Of a DNA stretch of 6,980 nucleotides, positions 1-6,645 are shown in pieces. The position numbers were made by a program, and so were the translations under genes. Location: positions 1 through 6,980 of the forward strand of contig JAFMBU010000085.1 in NCBI GenBank assembly GCA_017858295.1, given 5' to 3'. How positions within the stretch are numbered: position 1 is the first letter of the stretch; the number at the start of each line of letters is the position of its first letter. The notes under the pieces are model-generated. The model was not told the origin of the DNA, did not search any database, and was given only the letters and a program-made list of their open reading frames with translations. Source of the stretch: Porticoccaceae bacterium. Its GTDB lineage: Bacteria; Pseudomonadota; Gammaproteobacteria; Pseudomonadales; Porticoccaceae.

Positions 1-414
1 CGCTGGCCCGGCAATGTCCGTGAACTGCAAAATGTGTTGGTGCGCGGCATGGTCTTGGCCAATGGTGCTCCTATTGATGTACAGCACTTACTGTTTGATG
101 ACATTCAACTAGCGGATAGCTTTGACAGCCGCCCGAGCCAAATTCAGAACAATCCTTTTGCCCAGTACGCCTCTCCGCGAACGGCACCAGCAAAGGATAG
201 CTCGGCCGTTTGGGCAGCACCTCAAGCCAGTACCGAAGGATTGAACGAAACCGTTAAGCACAGTGAGTGGCAAGCCATTATGAATGCCTTAAGTGGCACT
301 CGCAGTCGCGAGCACGCGGCAGAGCAGCTGGGCATAAGCCCGAGAACCCTGCGCCACAAATTACAGAGATTGCGCGAGCAGGGTATCAATGTTACCCGTG
401 CCTACGCGCGCTAG
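1..414 (+). CDS. flrC: Sigma-54-dependent flagellar response regulator, FlrC/FleR type (3' part only)
   Basis: This is the C-terminal 137 residues of an NtrC-family activator; the 5' part lies outside the window. The fragment opens with RWPGNVRELQN, the conserved end of the sigma-54-interacting AAA+ ATPase domain. A polar, low-complexity linker of about 60 residues follows. The end is a Fis-type helix-turn-helix (about 307-390) with the hallmark AAEQLGISPRTLRHKL. Family knowledge: FlrC/FleR is the response regulator partner of the FlrB/FleS kinase, and it activates sigma-54 promoters of middle flagellar genes such as those for the basal body, hook and flagellin. The FlrC assignment rests mainly on position directly upstream of fliE, because the Fis domain alone cannot separate FlrC from other NtrC-like proteins such as FlrA/FleQ. 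The stop TAG is at 412-414. The gene is probably in the same transcript as fliE, since only 11 bases separate them. The receiver domain cannot be checked here. Confidence 0.88.
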   Translation, partial: RWPGNVRELQNVLVRGMVLANGAPIDVQHLLFDDIQLADSFDSRPSQIQNNPFAQYASPRTAPAKDSSAVWAAPQASTEGLNETVKHSEWQAIMNALSGTRSREHAAEQLGISPRTLRHKLQRLREQGINVTRAYAR

Positions 415-425
415 AGGAATAGATC

Positions 426-773
426 ATGGTTAGTCCCGTTAATGCCGGAAATGTTGAATCCCTATTGAGTCAGATTCGACAGTACCAAGCTCAGGCCGCT
501 CAAGGAGTCGATATCTCATCGACCCAGCGGGTTGATAGCCAGTCTGCCACAGGCGGTGGTTTTGCCGATGCGGTCAAAGGCGCACTGAATGAAGTGAACA
601 GCGCACAGATGCTCTCGAAAGCATCGCGCACGGCCTACGAGAGAGGTGAAGATATGCCCCTCACTGATGTCGTAATGAATATGCAGAAGTCATCGCTGGC
701 CTTTGAAGCAACGTTGCAGATTCGCAACAAAGTGCTCAAGGCTTACGAAGACATTATGAACATGCCCGTTTAA
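426..773 (+). CDS. fliE: Flagellar hook-basal body protein FliE
   Basis: FliE is a small exported protein that joins the MS ring (FliF) to the proximal rod, and is among the first substrates of the flagellar export apparatus. The product is 115 residues, close to the family's usual 100-115. The variable N-terminus is rich in Gln, Ala and Ser. The conserved C-terminal half shows the FliE pattern: an ERGEDMPLTDVVMNMQKSS stretch (about residues 72-90), then LQIRNKVLKAYEDIMNMPV at the end, with the typical R-N-K...AY..IM.M.V ending. There is no signal peptide, as expected for a type III export substrate. The ATG at 426 is preceded by GAGGA (414-418) seven bases upstream, which overlaps the stop codon of the regulator gene. 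It is followed 24 bases later by fliF. Confidence 0.96.
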   Translation: MVSPVNAGNVESLLSQIRQYQAQAAQGVDISSTQRVDSQSATGGGFADAVKGALNEVNSAQMLSKASRTAYERGEDMPLTDVVMNMQKSSLAFEATLQIRNKVLKAYEDIMNMPV

Positions 774-797
774 AGAACGTTTAAAGAGATATAAGAA

Positions 798-2606
798 ATG
801 GCAACCACAGCAGCAACTACAACTCAGAATATGGCCCCCGCAGTAGCCGGCGCCACTGGTGCAATGGCTCAAGCTGGACAGGCTCAAGCACCGGCCACTC
901 AGGCCGCGGCGAATAACAGTGTTGGCTTGCCCAATGTCACTGAAATTCTGCAGCAACCTGCGGTGCGCAAAGCGATGCCGGCGATTATTGCTTTCCTAAG
1001 TGTGGCGGTTTTCCTTATTGCCTATTCATGGCTGCAGGACCCGGTCTATCGCACAGTCTATCCTGGGCTCTCCGAGTCTGATCGGCAGATGGCCTTTGAG
1101 GCGCTCTCCGGAGCCGACTTTAAAGCCCGCATCGATAGCGGCACTGGCGAGCTAAAAGTGCCCGATGACCGCTATCATGAAGCGCGAATTTTCCTAGCCT
1201 CTCGCGGTTTACCGCAAGAGGGCACAGGCGGTGGTATTAGCGGCCTTACCGACGAAGCCTCGATGACCTCCAGTCAGTTTATGGAGCAGGTGCGATATGT
1301 TTCCGCCATGGAGCAGGAACTTGCTCGCAGCATTACTCAGATCAACACCATTCGCTCTGCCCGAGTGCATTTAGCCTCACCCAAACAGAGCGTGTTTGTG
1401 CGCAACAGAACCCCGGCAAAAGCCTCAGTTGTGGTTTCGCCCTATCCCGGTAGACAGGTTTCCCGCTCTCAGGTTGAAGCCATCACCCATATGGTCTCCT
1501 CAAGTATTCCCTATCTGGCCACGGAAGATGTAGTGGTGGTTGATCAGCGAGGCAAACTTCTCACTGACGCCAATAATTTTGCCTCCATGCAGCTTAACTC
1601 TGCCCAAATGGAACATAAGCAGCGCTTGGAAGAGACCTATCGCAATCGTATCGATGCTCTGTTGATGCCGGTTGTTGGCATGGGCAATGTGCGCGCCGAA
1701 GTGGATATTCAAATCGATTACACCGAAGAAGAGTCGACCTTTGAAGAGTACGACGGCAATAACAATGGACCTAAAGCGCGCTCCGAAGTGCTTTCGTTAG
1801 ATCAGGATGCCACCCAGAAAGCTCAGGGCATCCCCGGCGCCACCACCAATACTATTCCAGAGGCACCCCAGGCCATAGTCAATGGCCAGCTGAATGCTGA
1901 CGAAAGTGACGGAGGCATGCGCACATCGAGCAGTACCACCACCAGAAATTATGAAATGGACCGCACAGTCCGCCATGTTAAACGCCAGGGCGGCAGTGTC
2001 GAGCGCATCTCTGTGGCGGTGGTTATCAATGAGCCTGTGGGACAGGTCAGTGATGGAGATGATCCAGCAGCAGTGCTAGCCGCTCAGAGTTTTACCGAGC
2101 TCGAACTAGAGCGCTTTACCGACCTGGTTAAAGGTGTTGTCGGCTATGATGGCGATCGCGGTGATGTGGTTACCATAGTTTCGGCTAAATTCGAAAAGCC
2201 CGCGCCCTTTGAATCGGCTGTTGTCTGGTACGAAAACCATCAGATTATCAGCGCCATCAAAACCCTTGGCGCCGCGATCGTGTTTCTCTTTATCCTCTTT
2301 GGCGTAGTGCGCCCAGTAGTCAAAGCCTACTTGCCAGCGCTGGATGAAAGCCTCGCTGAAGGCGCTCAGTCGAGCTCTAAAGACGGCGAACTCAATGATG
2401 AAGAAATGCGCTTGATTGAAATGGGCGACGGCGAGTCACTGGAAGATATTAAGGCCAAGTTAAAGCCGAAAAAATCCACCATATCCGCAGAGATGTTGGA
2501 TACGGCAAATACCTACGACGACAAAGTTGCACTAGTGCGCCTATTGGTTGCCGAAGATTCTGGTCGAGTGGCTAACGTATTGAAGAAAATGATTCGCCCC
2601 TTATAG
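798..2606 (+). CDS. fliF: Flagellar MS-ring protein FliF
   Basis: FliF (602 residues) forms the inner-membrane MS ring that houses the export gate and carries FliG on its cytoplasmic face. The first membrane segment is at about residues 60-79 (MPAIIAFLSVAVFLIAYSWL) and the second at about 489-508 (LGAAIVFLFILFGVVRPVV). Between them lies the periplasmic part: RBM1 and the YscJ/FliF-like RBM2 (about 85-250, including IRSARVHLASPKQSVF), then RBM3 split around a polar insert of about 310-395 that corresponds to the beta-collar. The cytoplasmic tail ends in a charged helix (about 572-602, YDDKVALVRLLVAEDSGRV), the FliG-binding region in this family. The ATG at 798 has a weak purine-rich ribosome site (AAAGAG, 783-788). 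The cytoplasmic N-terminus (1-40) is unusually rich in Ala, Thr and Gln. A start at Met12 or Met23 would shorten this tail, but neither has a better ribosome site that I can see. Confidence 0.97.
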   Translation: MATTAATTTQNMAPAVAGATGAMAQAGQAQAPATQAAANNSVGLPNVTEILQQPAVRKAMPAIIAFLSVAVFLIAYSWLQDPVYRTVYPGLSESDRQMAFEALSGADFKARIDSGTGELKVPDDRYHEARIFLASRGLPQEGTGGGISGLTDEASMTSSQFMEQVRYVSAMEQELARSITQINTIRSARVHLASPKQSVFVRNRTPAKASVVVSPYPGRQVSRSQVEAITHMVSSSIPYLATEDVVVVDQRGKLLTDANNFASMQLNSAQMEHKQRLEETYRNRIDALLMPVVGMGNVRAEVDIQIDYTEEESTFEEYDGNNNGPKARSEVLSLDQDATQKAQGIPGATTNTIPEAPQAIVNGQLNADESDGGMRTSSSTTTRNYEMDRTVRHVKRQGGSVERISVAVVINEPVGQVSDGDDPAAVLAAQSFTELELERFTDLVKGVVGYDGDRGDVVTIVSAKFEKPAPFESAVVWYENHQIISAIKTLGAAIVFLFILFGVVRPVVKAYLPALDESLAEGAQSSSKDGELNDEEMRLIEMGDGESLEDIKAKLKPKKSTISAEMLDTANTYDDKVALVRLLVAEDSGRVANVLKKMIRPL

Positions 2607-2625
2607 CGCGGCGAGGAGACTTAAA

Positions 2626-3693
2626 ATGGCAGACCCCAAAGTAAAAGACGCAGTAGTTGTAGAGCCTGTACCCATATCCGAGGCACTGCAAACTGAACTC
2701 GACGGCATGACCACCACAGACCGAGCGGCGGTGATAATGCTATTGCTCGGTGAACAGCAAGCAGCTGATATTATTCGCTATCTCAGCCCGCGAGAAGTTC
2801 AGGCGCTGGGTTCAGCTATGGTCGGTGTTGCAGACCTCTCCCAAGAAGCGGTCAATATTGTACTCGACAACTTTGTTGTGACTATAAAGCAGCAGACCAG
2901 CTTGGGCCTGGGCACTGGCGACTATGTTGAAAAAGTCCTCAACCGAGCGCTCGGTGAAGACAAGGCGGCTACAGTGCTGGGCCGAATTATGCCCGGCTCC
3001 TCGAGCAAAGGCTTAGAAATTTTGCGCTGGATGGATGCCCGTTCAATCGGCGATATGATCGGCGAAGAGCATCCACAGGTTGTAGCTATTATTCTCTCAG
3101 TGCTGGAATATGATATTGCGGCTGATGTACTGAACTTCTTGCCCAAGGAAAATCGCGCTGAAATTATGCAGCGCGTGGCGAGTCTAGAAACAGTCCAGCC
3201 ATCGGCAATGGACGAGCTAGAAGGCATTATGCAGCAGCAGTTTAGCTCCAGCTCATCGGCCAAATCTTCAAGCTTTGGTGGTGTTGCCACCGCAGCGAAG
3301 ATTATGAACTTCACTAAAGTGGATCTGGAAACCTCAATTATGAGTGGCGTATCTGGTCTCGATGAAGAGCTGGCACTGAAGATTCAGGACAGCATGTTCA
3401 CCTTTGATAATCTTGGTGGCGTTGATAATCGCGCTATTCAGGTACTGATGCGCAGCGTTGAGTCGGATCTGTTGATGACTGCACTGAAAGGTGCCGATGA
3501 AGAGGTCAGAGAGAAATTCCTCGACAATATGTCCCAGCGCGCCCGGGTTATGTTCCTCGACGATATGGAAGCCAAAGGGCCGATCAGAATCACCGATGTG
3601 GAAGATGCGCAGAAGACTATTATGCGTCTTGCTCGAGTGCTCTCGGATAAAGGTGAGCTGGTGCTCGCTGGACGAGGGGATGACTTTGTCTAA
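2626..3693 (+). CDS. fliG: Flagellar motor switch/rotor protein FliG
   Basis: FliG (355 residues) couples the stator to rotation and, with FliM and FliN, sets the direction of rotation. The N-terminal domain binds FliF (about 28-115). The middle domain carries the EHPQ motif (148-151) used for FliM contact. The C-terminal domain begins with the MFTF (MFxF) hinge at 257-260. By alignment from memory with E. coli FliG, the torque residues K264, R281, D288, D289 and R297 correspond here to K288, R305, D312, D313 and R321. All are present, at a constant offset of 24, so the motor face looks intact. The 24 extra residues sit at the N-terminus. The ATG at 2626 has a good GAGGAG site (2613-2618) seven bases upstream, whereas Met28, which matches the shorter E. 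coli form, has none. A serine-rich linker (about 207-216) separates the middle and C-terminal domains. The stop overlaps the start of fliH. Confidence 0.97.
   Translation: MADPKVKDAVVVEPVPISEALQTELDGMTTTDRAAVIMLLLGEQQAADIIRYLSPREVQALGSAMVGVADLSQEAVNIVLDNFVVTIKQQTSLGLGTGDYVEKVLNRALGEDKAATVLGRIMPGSSSKGLEILRWMDARSIGDMIGEEHPQVVAIILSVLEYDIAADVLNFLPKENRAEIMQRVASLETVQPSAMDELEGIMQQQFSSSSSAKSSSFGGVATAAKIMNFTKVDLETSIMSGVSGLDEELALKIQDSMFTFDNLGGVDNRAIQVLMRSVESDLLMTALKGADEEVREKFLDNMSQRARVMFLDDMEAKGPIRITDVEDAQKTIMRLARVLSDKGELVLAGRGDDFV
3674..3679 (+). promoter_or_regulatory. Ribosome binding site of fliH inside the end of fliG
   Basis: GAGGGG lies directly against the ATG at 3680, with no spacer, which is too close for normal initiation there. 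It is six bases from an in-frame TTG at 3686, a normal distance. The site therefore favours the TTG start, or else initiation at the ATG depends on ribosomes finishing fliG at 3691-3693. The next in-frame upstream candidate, a GTG at 3653, has no clear ribosome site. Confidence 0.5.
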
Positions 3694-4687
3694 ATCAGAC
3701 TCATCTGTCAGCTGGCGTCTCAACGAATTGATTAGTGCCGGTCGCAAAGCTAAGGCCTTTGCCGCTGCGGGCTGGAACAATGCCCCAGACCAAGCTGGCG
3801 AGGTTGACGCCGCTGATAACAGCACTGGCTTTCAGCTCTGGGCGCCAAAAGTACTTGATAGCCAAGGCGAGGTCGAAGCTGACCCCAGTGTCGAGCAAGG
3901 CATAGATGAAGCCGCCCTCGCGGAACAGGCAGCCGCCTCAGAAGTAGAGCTGGAACCTGTTGCCGAAGAGTCGCCACCGGCGGCACCCTCATTTGATCAG
4001 CAAGCACTAGACCAAGCTAGCAGCGACAGTTTCGATAAGGGTTATCAGCAGGCCATGGAGGAAGCCGAAGGCAAATGGGCCAGTGCCCGAGATGAGTTTA
4101 TCGCCTTCACGGAATCCCTGCGTAGCGCTCAAGCAAAAGATAGCGATTTTCACCAACCTCTAAAAAAGCTCGCCCTGCACCTGGCAGAGCAGTTGGTTCG
4201 TGGTGAATTGACTCAATCCACAGCCACCGTCGAGCGATTAATCGACGCAGCTATTAAAGATATTGAGCAGCAGGGTGAAGGTCCTATAGTGGTCAATCTA
4301 AGCGCTGCAGATCACCGGCAATTTAGCGCCCATCTCAGCAGCGATCTAGAGCACCTAAGTCTGCGTGTAGACCCGACTTTGACTCAAGGTAGTGTCAGAA
4401 TAACCATGGATGACAGCGCCGTTGAAGATTTAATCGAAACCCGCCTGTCTGCCCTGAGCGAAAAGATGCTCGGCCTGCCAGAACATCATTCGGCCCCGGC
4501 ATCCGTCCCTGGACACAAAACCCGGGGTCAAAAGGCCGCTGAGGAAGACGCCACTATTATTGAGGCTGTTGCAGAGTCGCTTGAGGATATTACTGAACTG
4601 TCTATCAACGAGACGACTGAACAGCCTAGCCCCAAGAAGACTAACGACCTTGACCCTAGCATTGAGGGTGAGCTCCCAGATGCTTGA
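3680..4687 (+). CDS. fliH: Flagellar export ATPase regulator FliH
   Basis: FliH is the dimeric stalk and negative regulator of the FliI ATPase and links it to the C-ring. Read from the ATG at 3680 it has 335 residues, long against the usual 230-270. The N-terminus carries an aromatic/proline motif (FQLWAP, 51-56) typical of gammaproteobacterial FliH. An acidic Ala/Glu-rich stretch (65-110) and a helical region with an FDKGYQQAMEEAEGKW segment (118-133) follow. The conserved C-terminal domain (about 155-262) includes DPTLTQGSVRITMDDSAVED (231-250) and an ETRL just after it. About 65 further acidic, low-complexity residues (271-335) extend beyond the normal family end. The open frame continues upstream within fliG, but those codons are the fliG shadow frame and do not resemble FliH. 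The start is ATG 3680 (14-base overlap with fliG) or TTG 3686 (8-base overlap); the protein differs by two residues. The gene also overlaps fliI by 8 bases. Confidence 0.9.
   Translation: MTLSKSDSSVSWRLNELISAGRKAKAFAAAGWNNAPDQAGEVDAADNSTGFQLWAPKVLDSQGEVEADPSVEQGIDEAALAEQAAASEVELEPVAEESPPAAPSFDQQALDQASSDSFDKGYQQAMEEAEGKWASARDEFIAFTESLRSAQAKDSDFHQPLKKLALHLAEQLVRGELTQSTATVERLIDAAIKDIEQQGEGPIVVNLSAADHRQFSAHLSSDLEHLSLRVDPTLTQGSVRITMDDSAVEDLIETRLSALSEKMLGLPEHHSAPASVPGHKTRGQKAAEEDATIIEAVAESLEDITELSINETTEQPSPKKTNDLDPSIEGELPDA
4664..4672 (+). promoter_or_regulatory. Ribosome binding site of fliI inside the end of fliH
   Basis: GAGGGTGAG lies seven bases before the ATG at 4680. It supports this ATG as the fliI start, although the frame stays open back to 4560 with no better initiation codon. 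It lies within the last codons of fliH, so fliI is probably translated by coupling to fliH. Confidence 0.6.
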
Positions 4688-6014
4688 TTTCTCTGCCGCC
4701 ATCGATAGTCAAATTGCCGAGTTGATGGTCCCTGAGCCCATTCTCAGTGGCAAGCTGGTGCGCGTGGTCGGCTTGACCCTTGAAGCCAAAGGGATTATCG
4801 CCCCCTTAGGTGCGCACTGTCGGGTTGAAAATGTCGACATGGGCACCCAAGTTGACGCAGAAGTGGTCGGCTTTAATGACGATACCCTCTATCTAATGCC
4901 CTTTTCCGAGCCCGTTGGCATAGGCCCTGGCGCCCGCGTCTGGGTGGTTTCCAAACACGCCAAAGCGTCCCTGGGCGAAGCTATGTTAGGTCGCGTGATC
5001 GACGGACTCGGGCAGCCCCTGGATGGGGGTGGTCCCATCGCCTACAGCGACCAGCTAGGCCTTGAAGGTCTGGCCATTAACCCAATGGAAAGAGGGCCGA
5101 TTAAAAACATTCTCGACACTGGCATCAAAGCCATCAACACCTGCCTAACCCTAGGTCAAGGTCAGCGCATTGGCCTGGTGGCCGGCTCTGGCGTTGGCAA
5201 AAGTGTTCTGCTTGGCATGTTGACGCGCAACACCGAAGCCGATGTTGTGGTTATTGGTTTGATCGGAGAGCGCGGCCGCGAAGTTCAGGAATTTATTCAG
5301 CACACCCTTGGAGAGGAGGGTTTGGCCAAATCTGTGGTCGTCGCAGCACCGGCCAATATTTCTCCGGTACTGCGCCTCAAAGCCACTTATCTGACCCACT
5401 TGATCGCCGAATACTTTCGCGATCGCGGCAAAAATGTCCTGATGCTCTGCGACAGTCTTACCCGAGTTGCCCATGCACAGCGCGAGATTGGTTTGGCGAT
5501 TGGCGAGCCACCCACTGCAAAAGGCTATCCACCTTCAGTGTTTGCTATGTTGCCGCGGCTGATTGAGCGCACAGGAGTTGGACGCAACGGCTACGGCTCT
5601 ATTACCGCAATGTACACAGTATTAGCCGAGGGCGATGACCGTGCTGACCCCATTGTCGACATTGCTCGAGCCTCTCTCGATGGTCAGGTGCTGCTATCGC
5701 GGGCTCTGGCAGACGCCGCGCACTATCCGGCAATTGATCTATCTGGCTCGATCTCAAGAGTCATGCCCAACCTAGTCGACCCCCAGGTGCTTAAAGCGGC
5801 CAACCGTTTCCGCCGCCTGTGGACGCTCTACCAGCAAAACGAAGATTTAATTCAAGTCGGCGCCTATGAAGCAGGCACCAACCCAGATCTTGACGAAGCC
5901 ATCCGCCTGCGTCCCGGCATGGAAGCGATTCTGCGACAGGGCAGCGATGAATCTGTGCCGCTGCATCAGAGTCAGGCGATCGTTATGCAATTAACCGCTC
6001 AGGGCAAACAATGA
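4680..6014 (+). CDS. fliI: Flagellum-specific export ATPase FliI
   Basis: FliI (444 residues, normal for the family) is the F1-beta-like ATPase of the flagellar type III export apparatus. It hydrolyses ATP to help unfold and load substrates and works as a hexamer with FliH and FliJ. The N-terminal beta-barrel domain covers about 20-90. The Walker A motif AGSGVGKS is at 168-175, with K174 contacting phosphate. The GERGREV motif has the catalytic glutamate E197 and R198. Walker B is NVLMLCDSLTR (252-262) with D258. The family signature HYPAIDLSGSISRVMP is at about 348-363. All catalytic residues are present, so the enzyme looks active. Context separates it from paralogous type III secretion ATPases (SctN) and F-type ATPases: fliH lies upstream and fliJ downstream. 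It overlaps fliH by 8 bases and its TGA overlaps the fliJ ATG (ATGA, 6011-6014). Confidence 0.97.
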   Translation: MLDFSAAIDSQIAELMVPEPILSGKLVRVVGLTLEAKGIIAPLGAHCRVENVDMGTQVDAEVVGFNDDTLYLMPFSEPVGIGPGARVWVVSKHAKASLGEAMLGRVIDGLGQPLDGGGPIAYSDQLGLEGLAINPMERGPIKNILDTGIKAINTCLTLGQGQRIGLVAGSGVGKSVLLGMLTRNTEADVVVIGLIGERGREVQEFIQHTLGEEGLAKSVVVAAPANISPVLRLKATYLTHLIAEYFRDRGKNVLMLCDSLTRVAHAQREIGLAIGEPPTAKGYPPSVFAMLPRLIERTGVGRNGYGSITAMYTVLAEGDDRADPIVDIARASLDGQVLLSRALADAAHYPAIDLSGSISRVMPNLVDPQVLKAANRFRRLWTLYQQNEDLIQVGAYEAGTNPDLDEAIRLRPGMEAILRQGSDESVPLHQSQAIVMQLTAQGKQ

Positions 6015-6454
6015 AAACAGTCTGGTCAGCACTGCTCGCGAAAGCCGAGCGAACACTGCGCGATGCGCGACTAAGGCTCGCCGAGATTAATCGGCGCCGT
6101 GAAAATGCTCTGTTGCAGGCGGAGAAAGTGACCGCCTTGCTGTTGGACTACAATCAACAGCTACACGAAGTTCAGCAGCGCGATCACAACGCCACTGAAG
6201 TGAACAATTACCGTCACTTTATTGTTCAGCTGCAGGAGCTTAAAAGCCGTTCAAAATACGAACAACAACGTATCGATATCGAGTTTCAGTTAGCGCGCCA
6301 AGTATTAATCAGCGCCGAACGCGAGCGTATGAAAGTCGATCATCTTGCCACCCGCGCCAAAGAGCAACTGCAGCGCGAGGCGTTGTCACTCGAGACTCGC
6401 AGTATCGATGCTCAAGCCATTCAGCAGCATAACTTTCGCGCTCGCATCTCTTAA
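6011..6454 (+). CDS. fliJ: Flagellar export chaperone FliJ
   Basis: FliJ (147 residues, the usual size) is a small coiled-coil protein that sits in the centre of the FliI hexamer. It contacts the export gate (FlhA) and escorts export chaperones. The sequence is almost entirely charged helix with heptad-like spacing of Leu, Ala and Val and no Pro or membrane segment, as expected for the antiparallel coiled coil. It includes LRDARLRLAEINRRREN near residues 16-32 and many Arg/Gln/Glu. Identity rests mainly on this composition, its length and its place directly after fliI, because FliJ is poorly conserved. The ATG at 6011 overlaps the fliI stop, with AGGG (6001-6004) six bases upstream. It is the last gene before the 191-base gap, so it is probably the last gene of this operon unless transcription reads through into fliK. 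Confidence 0.93.
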   Translation: MKTVWSALLAKAERTLRDARLRLAEINRRRENALLQAEKVTALLLDYNQQLHEVQQRDHNATEVNNYRHFIVQLQELKSRSKYEQQRIDIEFQLARQVLISAERERMKVDHLATRAKEQLQREALSLETRSIDAQAIQQHNFRARIS

Positions 6455-6502
6455 ACCCCCAAACTACAGCCGAGTTGTGGTCAAACTATAACTCTCTGCC
6501 TA

Positions 6503-6522
6503 GGCCTGCTAAAGCTCAGGCC
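6503..6522. repeat. Inverted repeat after fliJ (6-bp stem)
   Basis: GGCCTG (6503-6508) and CAGGCC (6517-6522) form a perfect 6-bp stem with an 8-base loop, about 50 bases after the fliJ stop. No run of T follows on either strand, so it is not a standard intrinsic terminator. It could still slow transcription or protect the 3' end of the mRNA, or be chance. Confidence 0.4.
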
Positions 6523-6531
6523 ACACAGGCG

Positions 6532-6563
6532 AACTAGCTCAAGTCTGTCGCCGTGAGCTGGTT
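6532..6563. repeat. Inverted repeat upstream of the fliK promoter (9-bp stem)
   Basis: AACTAGCTC (6532-6540) pairs with GAGCTGGTT (6555-6563), a 9-bp stem with one G-T wobble and a 14-base loop. It ends about 22 bases before the sigma-54 -24 element. As RNA it could close the fliJ transcript, but there is no T-tract. As DNA, its position would fit an upstream binding site for an activator of the fliK promoter. I do not recognise it as a known FleQ or FlrC site. Confidence 0.4.
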
Positions 6564-6585
6564 AACTCTGCCCCTGTCGGTTTAT

Positions 6586-6601
6586 TGGCATGTGTCTTGC
6601 A
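6586..6601 (+). promoter_or_regulatory. Sigma-54 (RpoN) -24/-12 promoter of fliK
   Basis: TGGCATGTGTCTTGCA matches the sigma-54 consensus TGGCACG-N4-TTGCA at all but one position. The invariant GG (6587-6588) and GC (6599-6600) are separated by exactly 10 bases. The predicted start of transcription is near 6612, giving a leader of about 34 bases before the fliK ATG. Such promoters need an NtrC-family activator, and one (FlrC type) is encoded at the left end of this window. That the two are linked is inference. Confidence 0.88.
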
Positions 6602-6602
6602 A

Positions 6603-6624
6603 ATATCCTCTGTAACTAGGATAT
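6603..6624. repeat. Inverted repeat across the predicted fliK transcription start
   Basis: ATATCCT (6603-6609) and AGGATAT (6618-6624) are perfect reverse complements separated by 8 bases. The centre lies at about 6613-6614, within a base or two of the predicted +1. A transcript starting at +1 would carry only the right arm, so a folded-RNA role would apply only to read-through from fliJ. A DNA-binding role (operator for a flagellar regulator) is possible but unproven. Confidence 0.5.
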
Positions 6625-6645
6625 GGCACAGGACTAAAAGCGAAT

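Noticed and set aside
293..312. TGGCAC followed by a possible GC, resembling a sigma-54 promoter before fliE
   Set aside because: The GG-to-GC spacing is 11 rather than 10 bases and the -12 part is not TTGC. It lies in the conserved Fis-domain coding sequence, which explains the bases.
2922..3314. Open frame of 130 codons on the minus strand inside fliG
   Set aside because: It is fully antisense to the conserved middle domain of FliG, has no ribosome site that I can see and no family features.
3491..3679. Possible N-terminal extension of FliH into fliG (open frame without stop)
   Set aside because: These codons lie under the conserved C-terminal domain of FliG in another frame. The FliH-like sequence begins only at about 3680.
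3334..3825. Open frame of 163 codons on the minus strand across the fliG-fliH junction
   Set aside because: It lies opposite two confident genes and has no recognisable motif; long antisense frames are common in sequence with this codon use.
6034..6050. Short inverted repeat GCTCG/CGAGC at the start of fliJ
   Set aside because: The stem is only 5 bp and lies in coding sequence; this is expected by chance.
6623..6625. ATG upstream of the chosen fliK start
   Set aside because: It is out of frame with fliK. The fliK frame has a stop at 6613 and no start codon before 6646.
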